Source: Siphonodentalium dalli
Taxonomy: Eukaryota > Mollusca > Scaphopoda > Gadilida > Siphonodentaliidae
Direction of reading: 5' to 3'
Length of the DNA stretch: 64,000 nt
NCBI GenBank assembly: GCA_032622095.1
Contig: CP136064.1
Coordinates: 212,488,205 to 212,552,204, forward strand
The notes under the pieces are model-generated. The model was not told the origin of the DNA. It did no database searches and worked only from the letters and a program-made list of their open reading frames with translations. Of the stretch, positions 36,024-49,030 are shown in pieces; the first letter of the stretch is position 1; each line of letters opens with the position of its first letter. A program made the position numbers and the translations under genes.

Positions 36024-37231
36024 CTGAAAAAAATATTTTTAGAATGTTGAAATAGTTAATTGTATTAAAGACATATTCAATCCTGAATTTAGTGTGTCTC
36101 AGTCTGACATTTACAGAAAATATAGTTAAAAAAGCTGTTGTTGACCATCGTGCACTGCTGGCGGTTGTTTAAATTGTCTTCTAGCAATTTCAAAGGTTTA
36201 CCACGCACTCCATAACTTGTAACATGTATAAAGTCCATATTCGAGAGGTTGACACAGGTGATTGTATAGATCTATGAGTTGATGAGATGTACTTTGCCCT
36301 GGCATGAAACGCAATTGGCGCAATTTACCAGAATAGTAATTTGCTTTCATTTAAGACATTCCTGATCTATTTTTAGACAACTTTCTCGAATATTTTCCCC
36401 AAGCAGGGTAGAAGGGGAAATAGGACACTAGTTTTTCTAACTAATTATGTCGTAACAATGGGCCTCGTTCAATTAAGTAATTTAATTACCAAAATTATTT
36501 CATCTTCGGTGAACTTAAAGTCATCTATCTTGTTGTTACAACAAGAACTGAACACAGGTAAACAATTTTTGCCATGTATATGGATTATAATTTTTTAGGG
36601 TTTGGACAACATACTTGTATCTGATCATAGACAAGTACCTGGTCACCTAAGACAAATCGCACTGAAACAAGGCTTACTGTTGGCACATCATGTCTGCACT
36701 TTGAACAGCATGCTCAGAGACAGGTTGACTCAGTGACGCCATGACTCATGGAACCTATTAAAATTACATGGTCCCCAAAACAAGGCAAAAATAAAAGAGA
36801 CAAAAGTGAGAATTTCCAGGTAAAATTTGAGGGCCCAAAATAAGAAGGAAAAGGTTATTGAAGAGATTACACCTCGGGTGTGAGAATATTCTCACGGTGA
36901 CAAATTGAAAGATCATACATGGGCAGGTCAGAACTCAGAAATTTAAAATAAACAAAGGATAAATAACTCTAAGAGAAAATGTGAACATCACCAACACATC
37001 ATTGGAAGGCCTTGTGATGGTAAATATCCATACCAAATTACAATGTGATCCAATAACTAAGTTACTTACCCTGATGGACAAAAAAACATTATTTCCAGAT
37101 CAACAAAGAATGATAATTCTAGAATGGTAAAGTCAAACAACGTTATTGGAAACTCTTTTGACATCAGTCTCGATTGTGAACCTAAAACTTGTACGTCTTG
37201 GACAGACCTCGTTGTTGCAATAAATGCAATA
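36024..37231. other. Upstream intron or gene flank
   Basis: AT-rich. 34650-35000 and 36950-37200 share CATACCAAATTACA-type repeat text. I found no credible upstream FKBP6-like exon here. Confidence 0.5.
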
Positions 37232-37751
37232 CAGTTAAACTTCGTTAAGTCGAATCGCAAGGGACCGTTTGATTACCTCGAGTTATCCATGTATTCGACT
37301 TAACCATTTCAACCATTTAGTGACTCCAAATTCCAACTAGTCGAATTAATTTTTTATTTTGTCTGTCAACACTATACTAATCCTCACACGGTGGAAATTG
37401 ACCTGAACACCTCGTTAATATGTTAAATAAATAATGCATTAGGACAAACAAAGACTCTAAGCAACTTCACAGCTTTGTATGCAATTGAATGGAAGCACAC
37501 TGAGATAGAATCACATGGCGATGTGTCGCCGATGGCACGCACTTCGACTTAACCATAGTAATTAGTGTTATAAGCTGGCTGGTGGGACCAAATTTTGTTT
37601 CGCCTTAAGCGGGAATTTAGACTTATCCGCCTTCGATTTAACCATGATTATTCTATTGGTTTTGCACACAAGCTCAGCCGGGACCAAGCAATGGCTTCGA
37701 TTTAAGTGGGGTATTCGAGTTACCGACGTTCGACTTAACGAAGTTTGACTG
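37232..37751. mobile_element. 520-bp pogo/mariner-like MITE
   Basis: TA at both sides. Ends CAGTTAAACTTCGTTAAGTC and, inverted, CAGTCAAACTTCGTTAAGTC (one mismatch). No ORF. Confidence 0.85.
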
Positions 37752-38529
37752 TAATATATTGTGAATTATGACAGAAAACACCCCACCCAATGGTTTATAC
37801 CTACAAACATAGCGGTACAGTAAAGGTTCATGTTGAAGCCATGTCACTCCGAGTCCTGTTGAGATAGCCTCTATCCGACTGACAACTAATCACGCAATTA
37901 GTTCTATCAACACTCATGTAAGAGCCCAGTCTGGGTGAACGTCGACTCAATATTTGAAATATATATATTCAATGTTGTAATGAATATTTAGGTATGAGTT
38001 TACTCAGACTGGTAAGAGCCTAAGAGGACAATTAATATTAATAGTGTTTATACAATATTTTGCCATAACAAGTCATGCAGAGGACAATTATTTGAGTTCA
38101 TACAATATTTTGTCATAATAACGCTATAATTAGAGGACAGTTAATTGTGTATACAACACTTTGCCGTAAAAAACACTGTCTCGTCAAGGAACTTAATGAA
38201 GTAAATAACTCATAAAAACAAGACAGTCAATGACTGTGGAGATGCTCACCAGACTGAAAAGACTGAGAAGACTGGGACCCGGAAGACCATAAGAGTTAGT
38301 ACTTGTCAAATTCACTTTAAAACAAGTAGTCCTAAAGAGGGACATAGCCTAGAGGGTCTCCATTGAGCAGTGGGGTGTCCATCTTGAAATATGGTCCAGA
38401 TCCCCCCACCCCACATAGTCCATAGTCTGCTCCCTCCCAACTGAAGCAAACACACTCTTAAGTTCGTAAAATTCCTTTGCACATGTTGGAATTTTACAAC
38501 AAATACCTCAAGCTTTCCTAACTGTGGCA

Positions 38530-38840
38530 AAGTTACAACCTGACATGCCCCCCTTTTTTAATCAAATTTTGATCCCAACTCTCCATAGGCCATATATACC
38601 AAATGCCATTTCTTGATTGGTCGAACCCATTTTAACAAATCTGTAACCCAGTCCCAAGTAACACAAGGACCATCCATACTAGTTACTACATATAAGCTAA
38701 ATAGGACTGATGGTTCTTGAGGAGGAGCCATTTTAAGATTTACTATATGGGGGAAGAGTTATGTCCCTGGTTGCACCCCTATTTGACCTGGTGAACCCAT
38801 TTTGACAAATCTGAATCCCAGTCACCCAAGGACTCTATAC
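38530..38840 (+). repeat. Dispersed TTTGACC-type repeat
   Basis: Two diverged units of the family with AGTTATGTCCCTGG, TTTGACCTGGTGAACCC and CTGAATCCCAGTCACCC. Confidence 0.6.
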
Positions 38841-39520
38841 CAAAATGCATGTGGTAGTTTTGAATCAGAATCAGCTTACCATTTCTTCTTCCGATGCCCT
38901 CTTTACGCCAGAATTAGATCAGAACTTCTAAGTAACTTACCCATAAGTATGATAACAACCGATGTTCTATTATACAGATCTCATGAACTTCCAAACAAAT
39001 TAAATTTCGAAATATTCTTTGCGGTACAGAAGTTTATTTTAGATAGTGGCCATTTCTCATAGATCACTTCAGGTGATGCGGCTAGATTCCATTATTTGCA
39101 TGAACCGCCTTTTCTCCTCCGTGGTCGTGACGCATTCGTGCAAGTGATTTCCCCACTGAACGGATGTTGTTGTGTTGTTTTATATCGAATGTATGTTGTC
39201 AAACCTCTCTCTCACTCACTCACTCACTCGCTCCTTTACTCTCTCTCTCACACACTCATCCTTAACTCCCATATTACAATGTTATACCCATATCTCAATC
39301 CTAAATATAATTACATTCCAATCAATCAAGACTATATATCCCGTCTGCTTTACCTCAAGTGATATTTCTGTCACTTGAGGTAACATTTGTTCCACGAGGA
39401 GAGGACTTTAAAAAAGCTTTTTTCTTGTTGTGCAATCCTCTTCCTAAATCTCTATGTTTCTATGTGTATTGTGTTTGTGTGATATGTTTGATTTTTGAAA
39501 TAAATATTGTTTACACCAAA
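38840..39520 (+). pseudogene. LINE fragment: C-terminal domain and 3' UTR
   Basis: 38840-39062 encodes ACGSFESESAYHFFFRCPLY, then ARIRSELLSNL and a stop, the same C-terminal LINE motif as at 57.4 kb but from another family. It is followed by CGTCTGCTTTACCTCAAG, then GAGGAGAGGACTTT, and a tail ending TTTTTGAAATAAATATTG. The same 3' signature occurs at 13.2, 14.1 and 26.7 kb. Confidence 0.8.
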
Positions 39521-39569
39521 ATGCATGCTAAATATGCCAAATGGTTCTTGAGAAGATGTTTTAAAAATA

Positions 39570-40810
39570 ACTAATGAGGGAAAGAATTATGTCCGTGGCT
39601 CTTACCCTATTTGACCCAGTGATCCAATTCTGAATCAAATCTGAATCCTAGTCACCCATACCAAATATAAGTTGAATAGGCCTGATGGTTCTTGATAGGA
39701 AGACATTTTAAGAATTAGATTGGATGGACAAGTTATGTCCCTGGCTCCCCCTTTATTTGACCAGGTGACCTCATTTTAACACATCTGTATCCCCATCACC
39801 CAAGGAGCTTCCACACCAATTATAAGCTAAATAGCCCCGTTGATTCTTGAGAAGATGTTTTAAGAATTATTATGGATGGAAAGAGTTAGTTCCCTAGCTA
39901 CGCCATTTTTTTGACCATGTGACCCCCATTTGAACAGAACTGAATCCCAGCCACCTAGGGACCACCCATACAAAATATGTCTCCATTCTTCATCTCAGGT
40001 AAGCTAAGAAAAATGCCTCCTTCTTTCCAATTCAGTTTCCCATATGTAATTGCCTGAGAGAACAGGTATTTAGTTTTACTGGCCTAACTGTCAGATTCAT
40101 CATTGGGAGTTTGTTATCATAAGCCATAGGTCATTTATAGACAAACTCTCTAACATACAGAGAATTTTAGGATATTAATCAAGGAGCTGTCATTCCAATC
40201 AGATTTTGTTAACACTGCCATTTCATTTATTACTTTATAATCAATATGACTTCTATATGGTGTTAAGTAAACATTCTGTGATTGCAGGCACCTTCCTCAT
40301 ATCTCACAGAGCTCTGAGTATCTGCTGTTTGCATGTTCTTGATTTTAGACTGATTTAAACCAAATTTGGTTGAGTCACCCTGGTGGATGTTATAATGGTG
40401 TTATTTTGTTTTAATTGAGCAAGAAATTAATCTCAAATAAAATAAAAATAAATTTAAAAAAAAAAAATTGAACAAGGAGTTCAATCTAAAAATTTTTTTT
40501 TTTAAAGAGTTGTGTCCCTGGCTCTGCATCTATTTGACCCAGTGACCCCATTTGAACAAATCTGAACCCCAGTCACCCAAGGACCCTCCATACCAAATAT
40601 AAACTAAATCGGCCCAATGGTTCTTGAGAAGTCATTCTAAGATTTTCTATGGAGGAATAGAGTTATGGCCCTGCTTTCAGAACTATTTGACCCAGTGACC
40701 TCATTTGAACAAATCTGAACGTGAGTCACCTAGGGAACATCCACACCAAATATGAACCCATTCGTTCTTATGGTTCCGAAGAAGATGTTTAAAGAATTGT
40801 TGACGGACGG
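39570..40810 (+). repeat. Tandem TTTGACCCAGTGACC-type repeat block
   Basis: About five units of 140-150 bp share GAGTTATGTCCCTGGCTC, TTTGACCCAGTGACCCCAT, AATCTGAACCCCAGTCACCC and CCATACCAAATATAAGC. Interrupted at about 39990-40500 by unrelated AT-rich DNA. Ends in GACGGACGG. Confidence 0.75.
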
Positions 40811-40830
40811 ATGGACAGACGGACGGACGA

Positions 40831-41321
40831 ACAAATGGGTAGATATGTGGCTCCGACCTATGTGGCTAGAAATGGTAATGTGGCTTTAGTTTTTATGTGG
40901 CTTCTCAAGTAGCCATAAAATTTTATGTGGCTATCAAGTAGTAGATAGTGATAAAACTCCAGATTATGGATTCATAACATGTTGGAATTATAGCAGAAGA
41001 AGCTGATTAAAACTCAAAAACTTGCACACAGCAACTGGGACAGTGGAATGGGAGAAACTGACAGGTCCGTGATTGGGTGGCTAGCCACATAAGTGTCCGT
41101 CAGTGTCCGACATCTCCTATTGACAGGTCATGGATGTCTAAATCTATGGACTTTTTGTTTCCAAATTTTGAGTGACTACAAAATTAAATAAGCTGATTAG
41201 GACAAATAGATCATTTTTGAACGTCCATCTGAAAGCTGTTACATGGCTAGCCACGCAACGGAAGTTATGAACATAAATATCCATTTTACACAATCTTAGC
41301 CACATAAGTAGTCATTAGTAA
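40831..41321. mobile_element. 490-bp element inside a GGAC microsatellite, copy 2
   Basis: Near-identical to the copy at 22.15 kb, with the same end points. It again sits in GACGGACGGACG repeats, but those belong to a different host repeat family (ending GACTATAGCTCCACCGG). Confidence 0.8.
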
Positions 41322-41442
41322 GGACGGACGGATGGACGACGGACGAGGAGTGATGACTATAGCTCCACCGGAGACTTCATCTCAGGTGAGCTAAAAACAG
41401 AACAAAAAGAATTATTATATGGGCATCCACCTGGGACGGCAT

Positions 41443-42084
41443 CTGGAGAAGTAGGCCCCATGCGAAGTCGGCCCCAAAGAAATTTGATTGAGTTAGTGTT
41501 CAAGTTGCCTAATTAATTGTAAAGTCATCAACTTAATTTGACTGAGATAGTGTAGTGTTTATGTAGGCTAATTGTGAAGTCCGCAATGTTTTCTTAGTTA
41601 TAACAACAAAAAGAAACACACCTAGATCCTGATGAAACGATTACTCAATCCACGCCGGCCAATACGACATGTCTCCAACACGCCGTGATGACAATCCAAG
41701 ACCATCATTGGAAACGTCGTACAGAACGCTAGACACCCTCAAACACCTGACATGCCCCCTTCAACCTGTCAAGTTCCTTTGAGCAACCAGCCAGTCAACA
41801 ACCAGCAACAGAGCACCTCGTCAGATCTCCAACTGAGACACTGATTTGATTTTTCCCAACTGATGGCCATTTGAGTCCAAACATTTTACCGTAATTTGGA
41901 TAGTATTCGACTTAAATTGGTCCAAAACAATTACTTTCATTTGTTATGTTATTTTGTGATTATTATTGTCATATCATAAGATAAATAAAGAATGAGTTTA
42001 AACTATGGCCGACTTCTCTGGGGCCATCTTTGTATGGAGCTCTCTTCGTATGGGGCCGACTTCATGCGGGGCCGACTTCTCCTG
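41443..42084. mobile_element. Element with inverted subterminal GGCCGACTTC units
   Basis: The left end CTGGAGAAGTAGGCCCC is followed by GAAGTCGGCCCC. The right end has GCCGACTTCTCTGGGG, GGGGCCGACTTCATGC and GGGGCCGACTTCTCCTG. The unit is tandem at each end and opposite in orientation. The 640-bp interior is AT-rich without an ORF. Confidence 0.7.
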
Positions 42085-42219
42085 TATTCCCTGGGACAAG
42101 TCACCCTAGACATGTGAGACAAGTCAGTCCGAAGTCGACCCAAAATCACTGCCGGGGCATGTTGTCTTCGGCCCGAGTCCTCACAGAACCCTTTAATACG
42201 GTTAGTCGGTTACACTAAT

Positions 42220-43858
42220 TGCAGCAAGTCCCTAGAAATGCAGCAAGTCCCCTAGAAATGCAGCAAGTCCCTCTAGCCAAGGGTGGATTACGCGGATTAG
42301 TGATGCGTGTTTACACAACCATATGTTTAATCAGTGGAGGTGCTGATTACAAAGGGCTTTGTTCATCATCAAAGGACTTTCATTTTATCGATATGCTGAT
42401 AGATTATTGAAGAGAATTGGACTGAATTTGGAGACTGAATGATAAAATTAAGAGTTGGATTTTTTTTCCAATTTTTTTATTTATTATTCTAATTATATAA
42501 ACGGTAACTGATATATATGAATACACATACACATAATTTTTATTAAATAGTGAGATAAAAGAAATAGCAACTTAATAAATCTTTGAAAAACTTTTATTTT
42601 ACAGTTAAAAATCTACAAATACCCATCTTAAATAATTATAAAGGGATGAAGAGTTCCAATCAACTATAATCAACTGCCACAGATCATAAATCAAATGGAT
42701 AATTAAACACTGATTAAACTCGAATCCCGGACATCTCCCCACCGGACATTTCCCCACTTTCAAAAGCAGACATTTCCCCACCCGGATATTTACCCACACA
42801 GACATTTACCCACTCGGACATTTACCCACCGGACATTTCCCCACCTAATAAAATGCTTTATGCTACATCCTTTATCACAGACATCGAAGAATGTTTTGAC
42901 TGGTCAGTGAAGCCTGGTCAGTGAGGCCAACTCAAGCGATGTCAACTCAGCCGATGTAATGTTTTGACAAACTTGAAAACGTGCAAACATGAAAGAGTGT
43001 TTTGACGATAGTTTGGGACATCAACGCAGTTGAAACAATGTTGTGACAATTATGATCACAGTATTAATTCTAGTGAGTGAACTCTAGACAGCCTATATAA
43101 CTTTAGCAAAGAAATTAGATAAAGAGCATTCATCGTTAATTTGCTTATTCAAAAATATATGTGCAAATTTCCATTTTATAAAGAGCATTTAATTTGATAT
43201 TTTTTCTGAAGAACAGAAATAAAGATCTCGATCTGCTACCATAACCAATGATAAATGACTGAACACTTGATATACATGTATCTTTAATTACTTTAATAGA
43301 CAATGGTTAAAACCACCAAGTATGAGAAAAACATATTAATAACAGATTTAACACGTTCATCGGTAAATACCCAATTATTCAAATAATGAATGTGTATATA
43401 TATATAGTGAATAATTGTAATATTTTTGTTCTTTATGTAAAAACAGTTAACAGCAGCACACAACATTACCATGACAGTGACCAGACATAACTTGGACTTT
43501 CCGCTCTGTACAAAGGCACTGTTGGCCATTCCATTTGAATTAAGAAAGGTTAAGTGATGTGTTATGTATGGTTACCATTTGTTGTTGTTGTTGCTGTTCC
43601 ATGAATTTTTTATTGAAATAAATTTGATTTTACCACACACCCATAGTAATAATCAGTCAAAGGTGGGGAAAAGTCCGATTTGATATTGAGTAAGTGGGTA
43701 AATGTCCGGGTGGTAAATGTCCGGGTGGGGAAATGTCCGGTTACCATTAAACTCATCAACAACTCCACTAATCCACCCTCAATTAGAGGGACTTGCTGCA
43801 TTTCTAGGGGAATTGCTTCATTTCAAGGGACTTGCAGCATTTCAAGGGACTTGCTGCA
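42220..43858. mobile_element. Element with two nested sets of inverted subterminal repeats
   Basis: Outer set: three TGCAGCAAGTCCCTAGAAA-like units at 42220-42277, and the inverse GGGACTTGCTGCATTTC units at 43790-43858. Inner set: CGGACATTTCCCCACC and CGGACATTTACCCAC units at 42729-42846, with the inverse GGGTAAATGTCCGGGTGG at 43694-43744. AT-rich interior, no coding region. Confidence 0.75.
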
Positions 43859-43859
43859 T

Positions 43860-44657
43860 TTAGGTAAACCCCTTTGATAAGGCCAATATAAAAAAAACTG
43901 CTTGATTTACATCCCCTCCTGACCCTATTTTTTAATTAGTCCCCTCATAAATTTTTTTAATTTTGGTTATCTTTTAATATGTAAACTTTTTTCTCATGCC
44001 TTAAACCTTCAAATTACATTTCAATGACCATTTTTGCATTAATCAGTCTGTTTTGATCAAATTGGACTTGTAATCTAAATCACCTTGTAGGCCTACCGGT
44101 GCTTCAATATCGAGAACTGTCCTTGACCATTTATGTTAGGAAGAATGATATATAAAAAATAAATTTGACCTCCTGCCCCATTTTTCTGAAAAAGTTGGAA
44201 ATAAATCTAGCAATTTATTTATATTGGCCTAAAGTTTGAATTGGGGCCCTTCACCTACCGCCGCTACCGGTACAGCGAACTACATTATTGAGGGCCAGAC
44301 ATTAACTAAGTAATATAGTAATGCTAGGGCCTGACGAAGCTTCGAGATTCGATTCGATTTCGAATCTTATGTTCCGATTCGATTCGAAGCGGTCGTGTGA
44401 TTCAGGATATTTCGAAACGTTGTATACAAGTCCTTTATCACTGGGAATAGAATGCATTATATATCCACAAAACATTCATTATATCCCCAATTCTTAACCT
44501 GAGGCTCCTTCCGCGACCATCTGGGACCTCCGTGGTCCAATGTGTAAAGGGTAAGTTGTCCAATAGCCCACTGCTCATATATATATATTGGCCTCCCATT
44601 CCCAGCACTGGTTACTCGTGGCAGGTCGGTGGGTTACTCGTGCAACCTGCTGGTAGG
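43860..44657. other. Unannotated DNA before the hAT-like element
   Basis: AT-rich, with a GATTCGATTCGA segment near 44345-44395 that recurs near 130-210 and 59605-59690. It may be the end of an old element; the right copy ends TCGTCGGGCCCTAATT. Confidence 0.5.
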
Positions 44658-44665
44658 TCTGTAAT

Positions 44666-45626
44666 CAGTGTTCGCGCTGTCGGTAGCCAAATTAGCCAAT
44701 GGCTATTCTTTTTCGAATTTGGCTAATAAAAATTTCATTTGGCTAAACTTTTGGCTAAACTTGTTTTGACCCCGCCAAATGGAGACTGAAAGCATGATTT
44801 TTTGGCAAGTGGGTTTTCGTTGTGAACGATCTAGTCCGAAAACATCGTAAGTGGGAATATATCGCCGACTGTACAAAGGGAAACCCGATCGCGGACAGTA
44901 CAAAGGAAAACCCGTCACTCTGCACGAAACAGCAAAAGGTCATTGTTTTACATTTAATCCGCTAATCCCCCATTGTCTGTCTGGTTACTGGCAGGGCTCC
45001 TGCACAAGGCATGTTTATAGTGAAATTGTATTTATGACGGTCAAGGTTTATGAGCACCAATTGTAAGACAATAGCTTAATCAGCCAAATGTGAATCACGA
45101 CAGATATTTTGCGGCTATATGTCGTCAATACCGATGCATTCAAAATAATATGCTTTTACGACAGATTGTAATTTGATAATGTGGCGTAAAAAGTTATTAG
45201 TTTCCAGATGTCACTTAGATATTTTCGCAAGGATAATTAATATTTATTTACAAAAATATATTGATATAAAACAAAAAAATAATGACATTAAAAAGGACAA
45301 TCCCTGGTTACCCCCCCCCCCCCCCCCCCCCCCAAATCGTTCTTTCACATAAAGATTAATAAATGTTTAATAAATGATATATATATATATAAATATTTTT
45401 AGTTCATAAAAATCAGTTAAATTATTATGTATTTTACCTGTGTCTGTTAGATTTGACGTTTTAGTCATTAATTGTGATCCAACCACAAAACGATGATTTA
45501 ATTTGGCCATAGTTTTTTTTAATTTGACCAAAAAACATTTGGCTAAAGTTTTTTTCATTTGGCTAATATAATTTACATTTGGCTAAACTTTTGGCTAAAG
45601 TTTTTTTCGGTCCAGCGCGAACACTG
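44666..45626. mobile_element. Non-autonomous hAT-like element with 8-bp target duplication
   Basis: TCTGTAAT is duplicated at 44658-44665 and 45627-45634. Terminal inverted repeats are CAGTGTTCGCGCTG and CAGCGCGAACACTG. Several direct TTTGGCTAA motifs cluster near both ends (44720-44760 and 45537-45600), like hAT subterminal binding sites. The interior includes a C-tract near 45310. No transposase. Confidence 0.9.
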
Positions 45627-45743
45627 TCTGTAATGGTTCGGGTGTTCATCACGGTTGTACCATAATCGTAGCACACACGGGTTTCCTCCACCACATAAAA
45701 CCAGCAATGTCGCGATTTTGCCCGGCCCCAGCTGCGGAAGCGA

Positions 45744-46598
45744 GTGAATTTGTTGTGGGACATACATTGTGGGGTAGGAAAGAATCAGTACAAAAGTTTT
45801 ACTTGGCAAAAAAAAGACTATAAGCGCGCGATACAACGCAAACACAGAAAATTCAGGGAAAATTTAATAGCGCAACTACAGAAAATGGAAACATCCGACA
45901 CATCTGCCTTTTGGAGATCAATTGATGAATTAACATCTGGTCGTAATAAACAAGACAACCTCTTGCGCGACTTATCCGTCGATGATTGGGTCGCGCATGT
46001 AAAGCAATTAATGTGTGGAGACCCCCCTTCGTGTAGTGAAGAAGATTATACGAATATCATGAACCATACCGATACACTCAACAGAGTTCCGGTCTTGGAT
46101 CGTGAAATCACACCTGAGGAAATTTTGCATGCGGCAACCAAATTGAAAAACGGGAAAGCTTCTGGCATAGACCTAATTTCCAATGAGATGATCAAATCCT
46201 CCATGGCGGTTATGTTACCATGCTACGCTAAACTTTTCAACTCTATCCTTTCCAGCATGCAATTTCCTGATCTGTGGCGACAAAACATAATGACGTATAT
46301 CCATAACGGTGGTGCAACAAACACCCCTAACAATTTCAGAGGACTAGCCATTTCGAGCTGTCTTAGCAAGTTCTTTTGCAAGATTCTTGACGTAAGACTT
46401 GAAAATTATCTCGCGGACAATCATATAATTTCTCCATGTCAGATTGGGTTCAGAAAATCTGGACGTACCAGTGATCACATATTTTCGTTACACACCATAG
46501 TTGATAAAATTCTGTCCCAAAAGAGACGTCTGTACTCTTGTTTTATCGATCTAAAAAAAGCATTCGATAAATTTTGGCGTGACGGCGTCCTTAAACTA
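45744..46598 (+). pseudogene. LINE ORF2 piece: reverse transcriptase N-terminal half
   Basis: Open for about 285 codons. It carries LKNGKASGIDLISNEMIK and FRGLAISSCLSKFFCKILD, then QIGFRKSGRTSDHIF and LYSCFIDLKKAFDKFWRDGV. KASGID, the RGLAI box and FIDLKKAFD are reverse transcriptase blocks 1-3 (FIDLKKAFD is motif A with its catalytic Asp). The frame stops where a 4.1-kb insertion begins. The true 5' end of the LINE, including its endonuclease, is not visible upstream. Confidence 0.9.
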
Positions 46599-47259
46599 GA
46601 GGTGTGACTGTCCCAATGGGACTACGGATACCCCCCTGTTTTTAAAATACTAAGATGTTTCACATGTCAGTAAACATTTAGTTAAAATAATAAAATAACA
46701 GTTCCCATTGCAGGTGTACAACCATAACCTTAATCTTAAACCTATTGACCAAAAAATGTAAGAATAAAAGCTTGGACAAAATTATGTATGTTGCGGAAAA
46801 AATTATAAGTCGAAAAAGGGGAATAACTCCACACAAAATATGTCGGACAGACATCATAATCGCAGGTGCACAGGTTCCCATGGTACTAAATATCAGTGCC
46901 AAGATTAAACAAGACAGTCAATGACTGTGGGGTCGCTCACCAGACTGCAAAGACTGATAAGACTGGGACTCTGGAGACCAAAACAGTCAGCACTTTTCAT
47001 AATCACTTTAAAAGAAGTAGATTTAAACAGGATATGTGGCTAGAGAGACTTCAAGTATGTAGCTTGGTAAAAAACCACCTTGAAATTGCCAACTGTACAC
47101 TACTGATCACCCCCCTCCTCCAGCTCAACAAGTCCCCTCCCGACCGGGATCCAGACTCCCAAGTCTTAGGTTGGAATTTCACAACCGACACCTCAAACTT
47201 TCTCAATTGTTGGAAATTTCCAATCTCACAAGCGCCTTTTTCTAAAACCATTTAAACAT

Positions 47260-47900
47260 GTTTGAAGCCCAATTATCCATGGACCCAAAACACAATACAT
47301 GTATGTCAGACCAATCAGTCAGGTGGTTCCAAGGTAGATGTTTTAATGAATTTGGTTTTTCTATGATTTTATTGGACACAAAAGTGTTAACTCCCCATAG
47401 ACTGCCATTTCTTGACAGGTTGACCTCATTTTAACAAATCTGTATCTCAGTCACTAAAGGATCTTCCTGATTCCTCCATACTATATGTAAGCTAAATAGT
47501 CCAAAATCCCTTGAGAAGACATTTTAAGAATTACTATAGAGACATATAGTTATGTCCCTGGTCCCACACTATTTAACCGGGTGACCCCATCTGAATAAAT
47601 TTGAATCCCAGACACCAAAGAACCCTTCATACATATCATAAATATCAGTCAAATAGACCTGATGGTCCTTGTGAAGGAAGCATATTAAGAGGGAAACTGT
47701 CCTTCGCTTGGCCCCTATTTGACCAAATGACCCCATTAAAAAAATCTGAATTGCAGTCAACGAAGAACATTCCATTCTATATAAGCCAACTAGTTCTTGC
47801 AAACATATTTTAAGAATTACTATGTAGTGAAATAGTTAAGTCTCTTGCTCTGCCCTTATTTGACTTTGTGATCCCAATTTCACAAATCTGATAAGGATAA
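47260..47900 (+). repeat. TTTGACC-type repeat block inside the 4.1-kb insertion
   Basis: Diverged units (ATTTGACCAAATGACCCC, TCCCAGACACCAAAGAACCC) as at 39.6 kb. Confidence 0.65.
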
Positions 47901-47908
47901 AAATTAAG

Positions 47909-49030
47909 TTCCCCAGTTGAAGTTGGTGATATTCACCCATTGGGCACCTCATTTATGAATTTTATCTTCTGCAAATTAGGGGATATAGAAACTTCCTAGA
48001 AGGGAAATTTAACTAACAACAATGTAAATTTGATACTATACTCTATAGATACTTCCCAGAAGATGAGGCCTAAGCAGAATGAGGTCGCCAGAGGGTGAAT
48101 TTGGTGATGCTAGCCTGCTGTGCCGGATAGCATCACAAAAAGCGTGTCTGTTCCTACATTGTGTATGCCTGGCCTCAAGCAACACAATGTATTATACAAC
48201 AAGCCTTGAAATAGTGTGATAGTGTGTCTGTCATTTGCAGAGTGAGGTCCCCAGAGGGTGAATTTAGTGACGCTAAATTCACCCTCTGGGGACCTCATTC
48301 TGATAAAGTCCTCAACTGCTATGGAAGACCTAGAATAAAATTGAATTTCCCCCAGTTGAAGTTGGTAATGTTCACCCATTGAGCCCCTCAATTATGAATT
48401 TTATCTTCTGCAAATTAGGGGATATAGAAACTTCCTAGAAGGGAAATTTAACTAACAACAATGTAAATTTGATACTATAGATACTTCCCAGAAGATGAGG
48501 CCTAAGCAGAATGAGGTCCCCAAATGGTGAATTTGGTGATGCTAGCCTTGAATCAAGCTTTGAAATAGTCTGTCTGTTATTTGCAGAATGAGGTACCCAG
48601 AGGGTGAATTTAGTGAGGCTATCCTGCACAGCGGGCTAGTATCACTAAATTCACCCTCTGGGGACCTCATTCTGATAAGGCCCTCAACTGCTATGGAAGA
48701 CCTAGAATAAGATTGAAGTTCCCCAGTTGAAATTGGTGATGTTCACCCCATTGGGCACCTCAATCATGAATTTTATCTTCTGCAAATTAAGGGATACAGA
48801 AACTTCCTAGAAGGGAAATTTAACTAACAACAATGTAAATTTGATACTATAGATACTTCCCAGAAGATGAGGCCTAAGCAGAATGAGATCTTGAGACTCT
48901 AGATACTTCCCAGAGATGAGGCCTAAGTGGAATAAGGTTCTCAGAGGGTGTATTTGGTTATGCTAGCCTGCTGTGTAGGATAGCGTCACTAAATTCACCC
49001 TCTGGGAACCTCATTCTCCAAATGCCAGGC
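47909..49030 (+). repeat. Three direct copies of a 370-440-bp repeat with foldback cores
   Basis: CCCCAGTTGAAGTTGGTGAT and its variants start copies near 47909, 48349 and 48718. Each ends in a foldback made of AATGAGGTCCCCAGAGGGTG and its inverse. The foldback is the same as at 2289-2437 and 29475-29618. Confidence 0.75.

Noticed and set aside
37066-37260. Candidate upstream FKBP6 exon ending at a GTAAGT donor
   Set aside because: The sequence is a dispersed repeat also present at 34860-35000, and its protein shows no similarity to the gene.
46896-47255. 119-codon frame in the 4.1-kb insertion
   Set aside because: The same repeat at 38221-38530 does not keep the frame, so it is chance.
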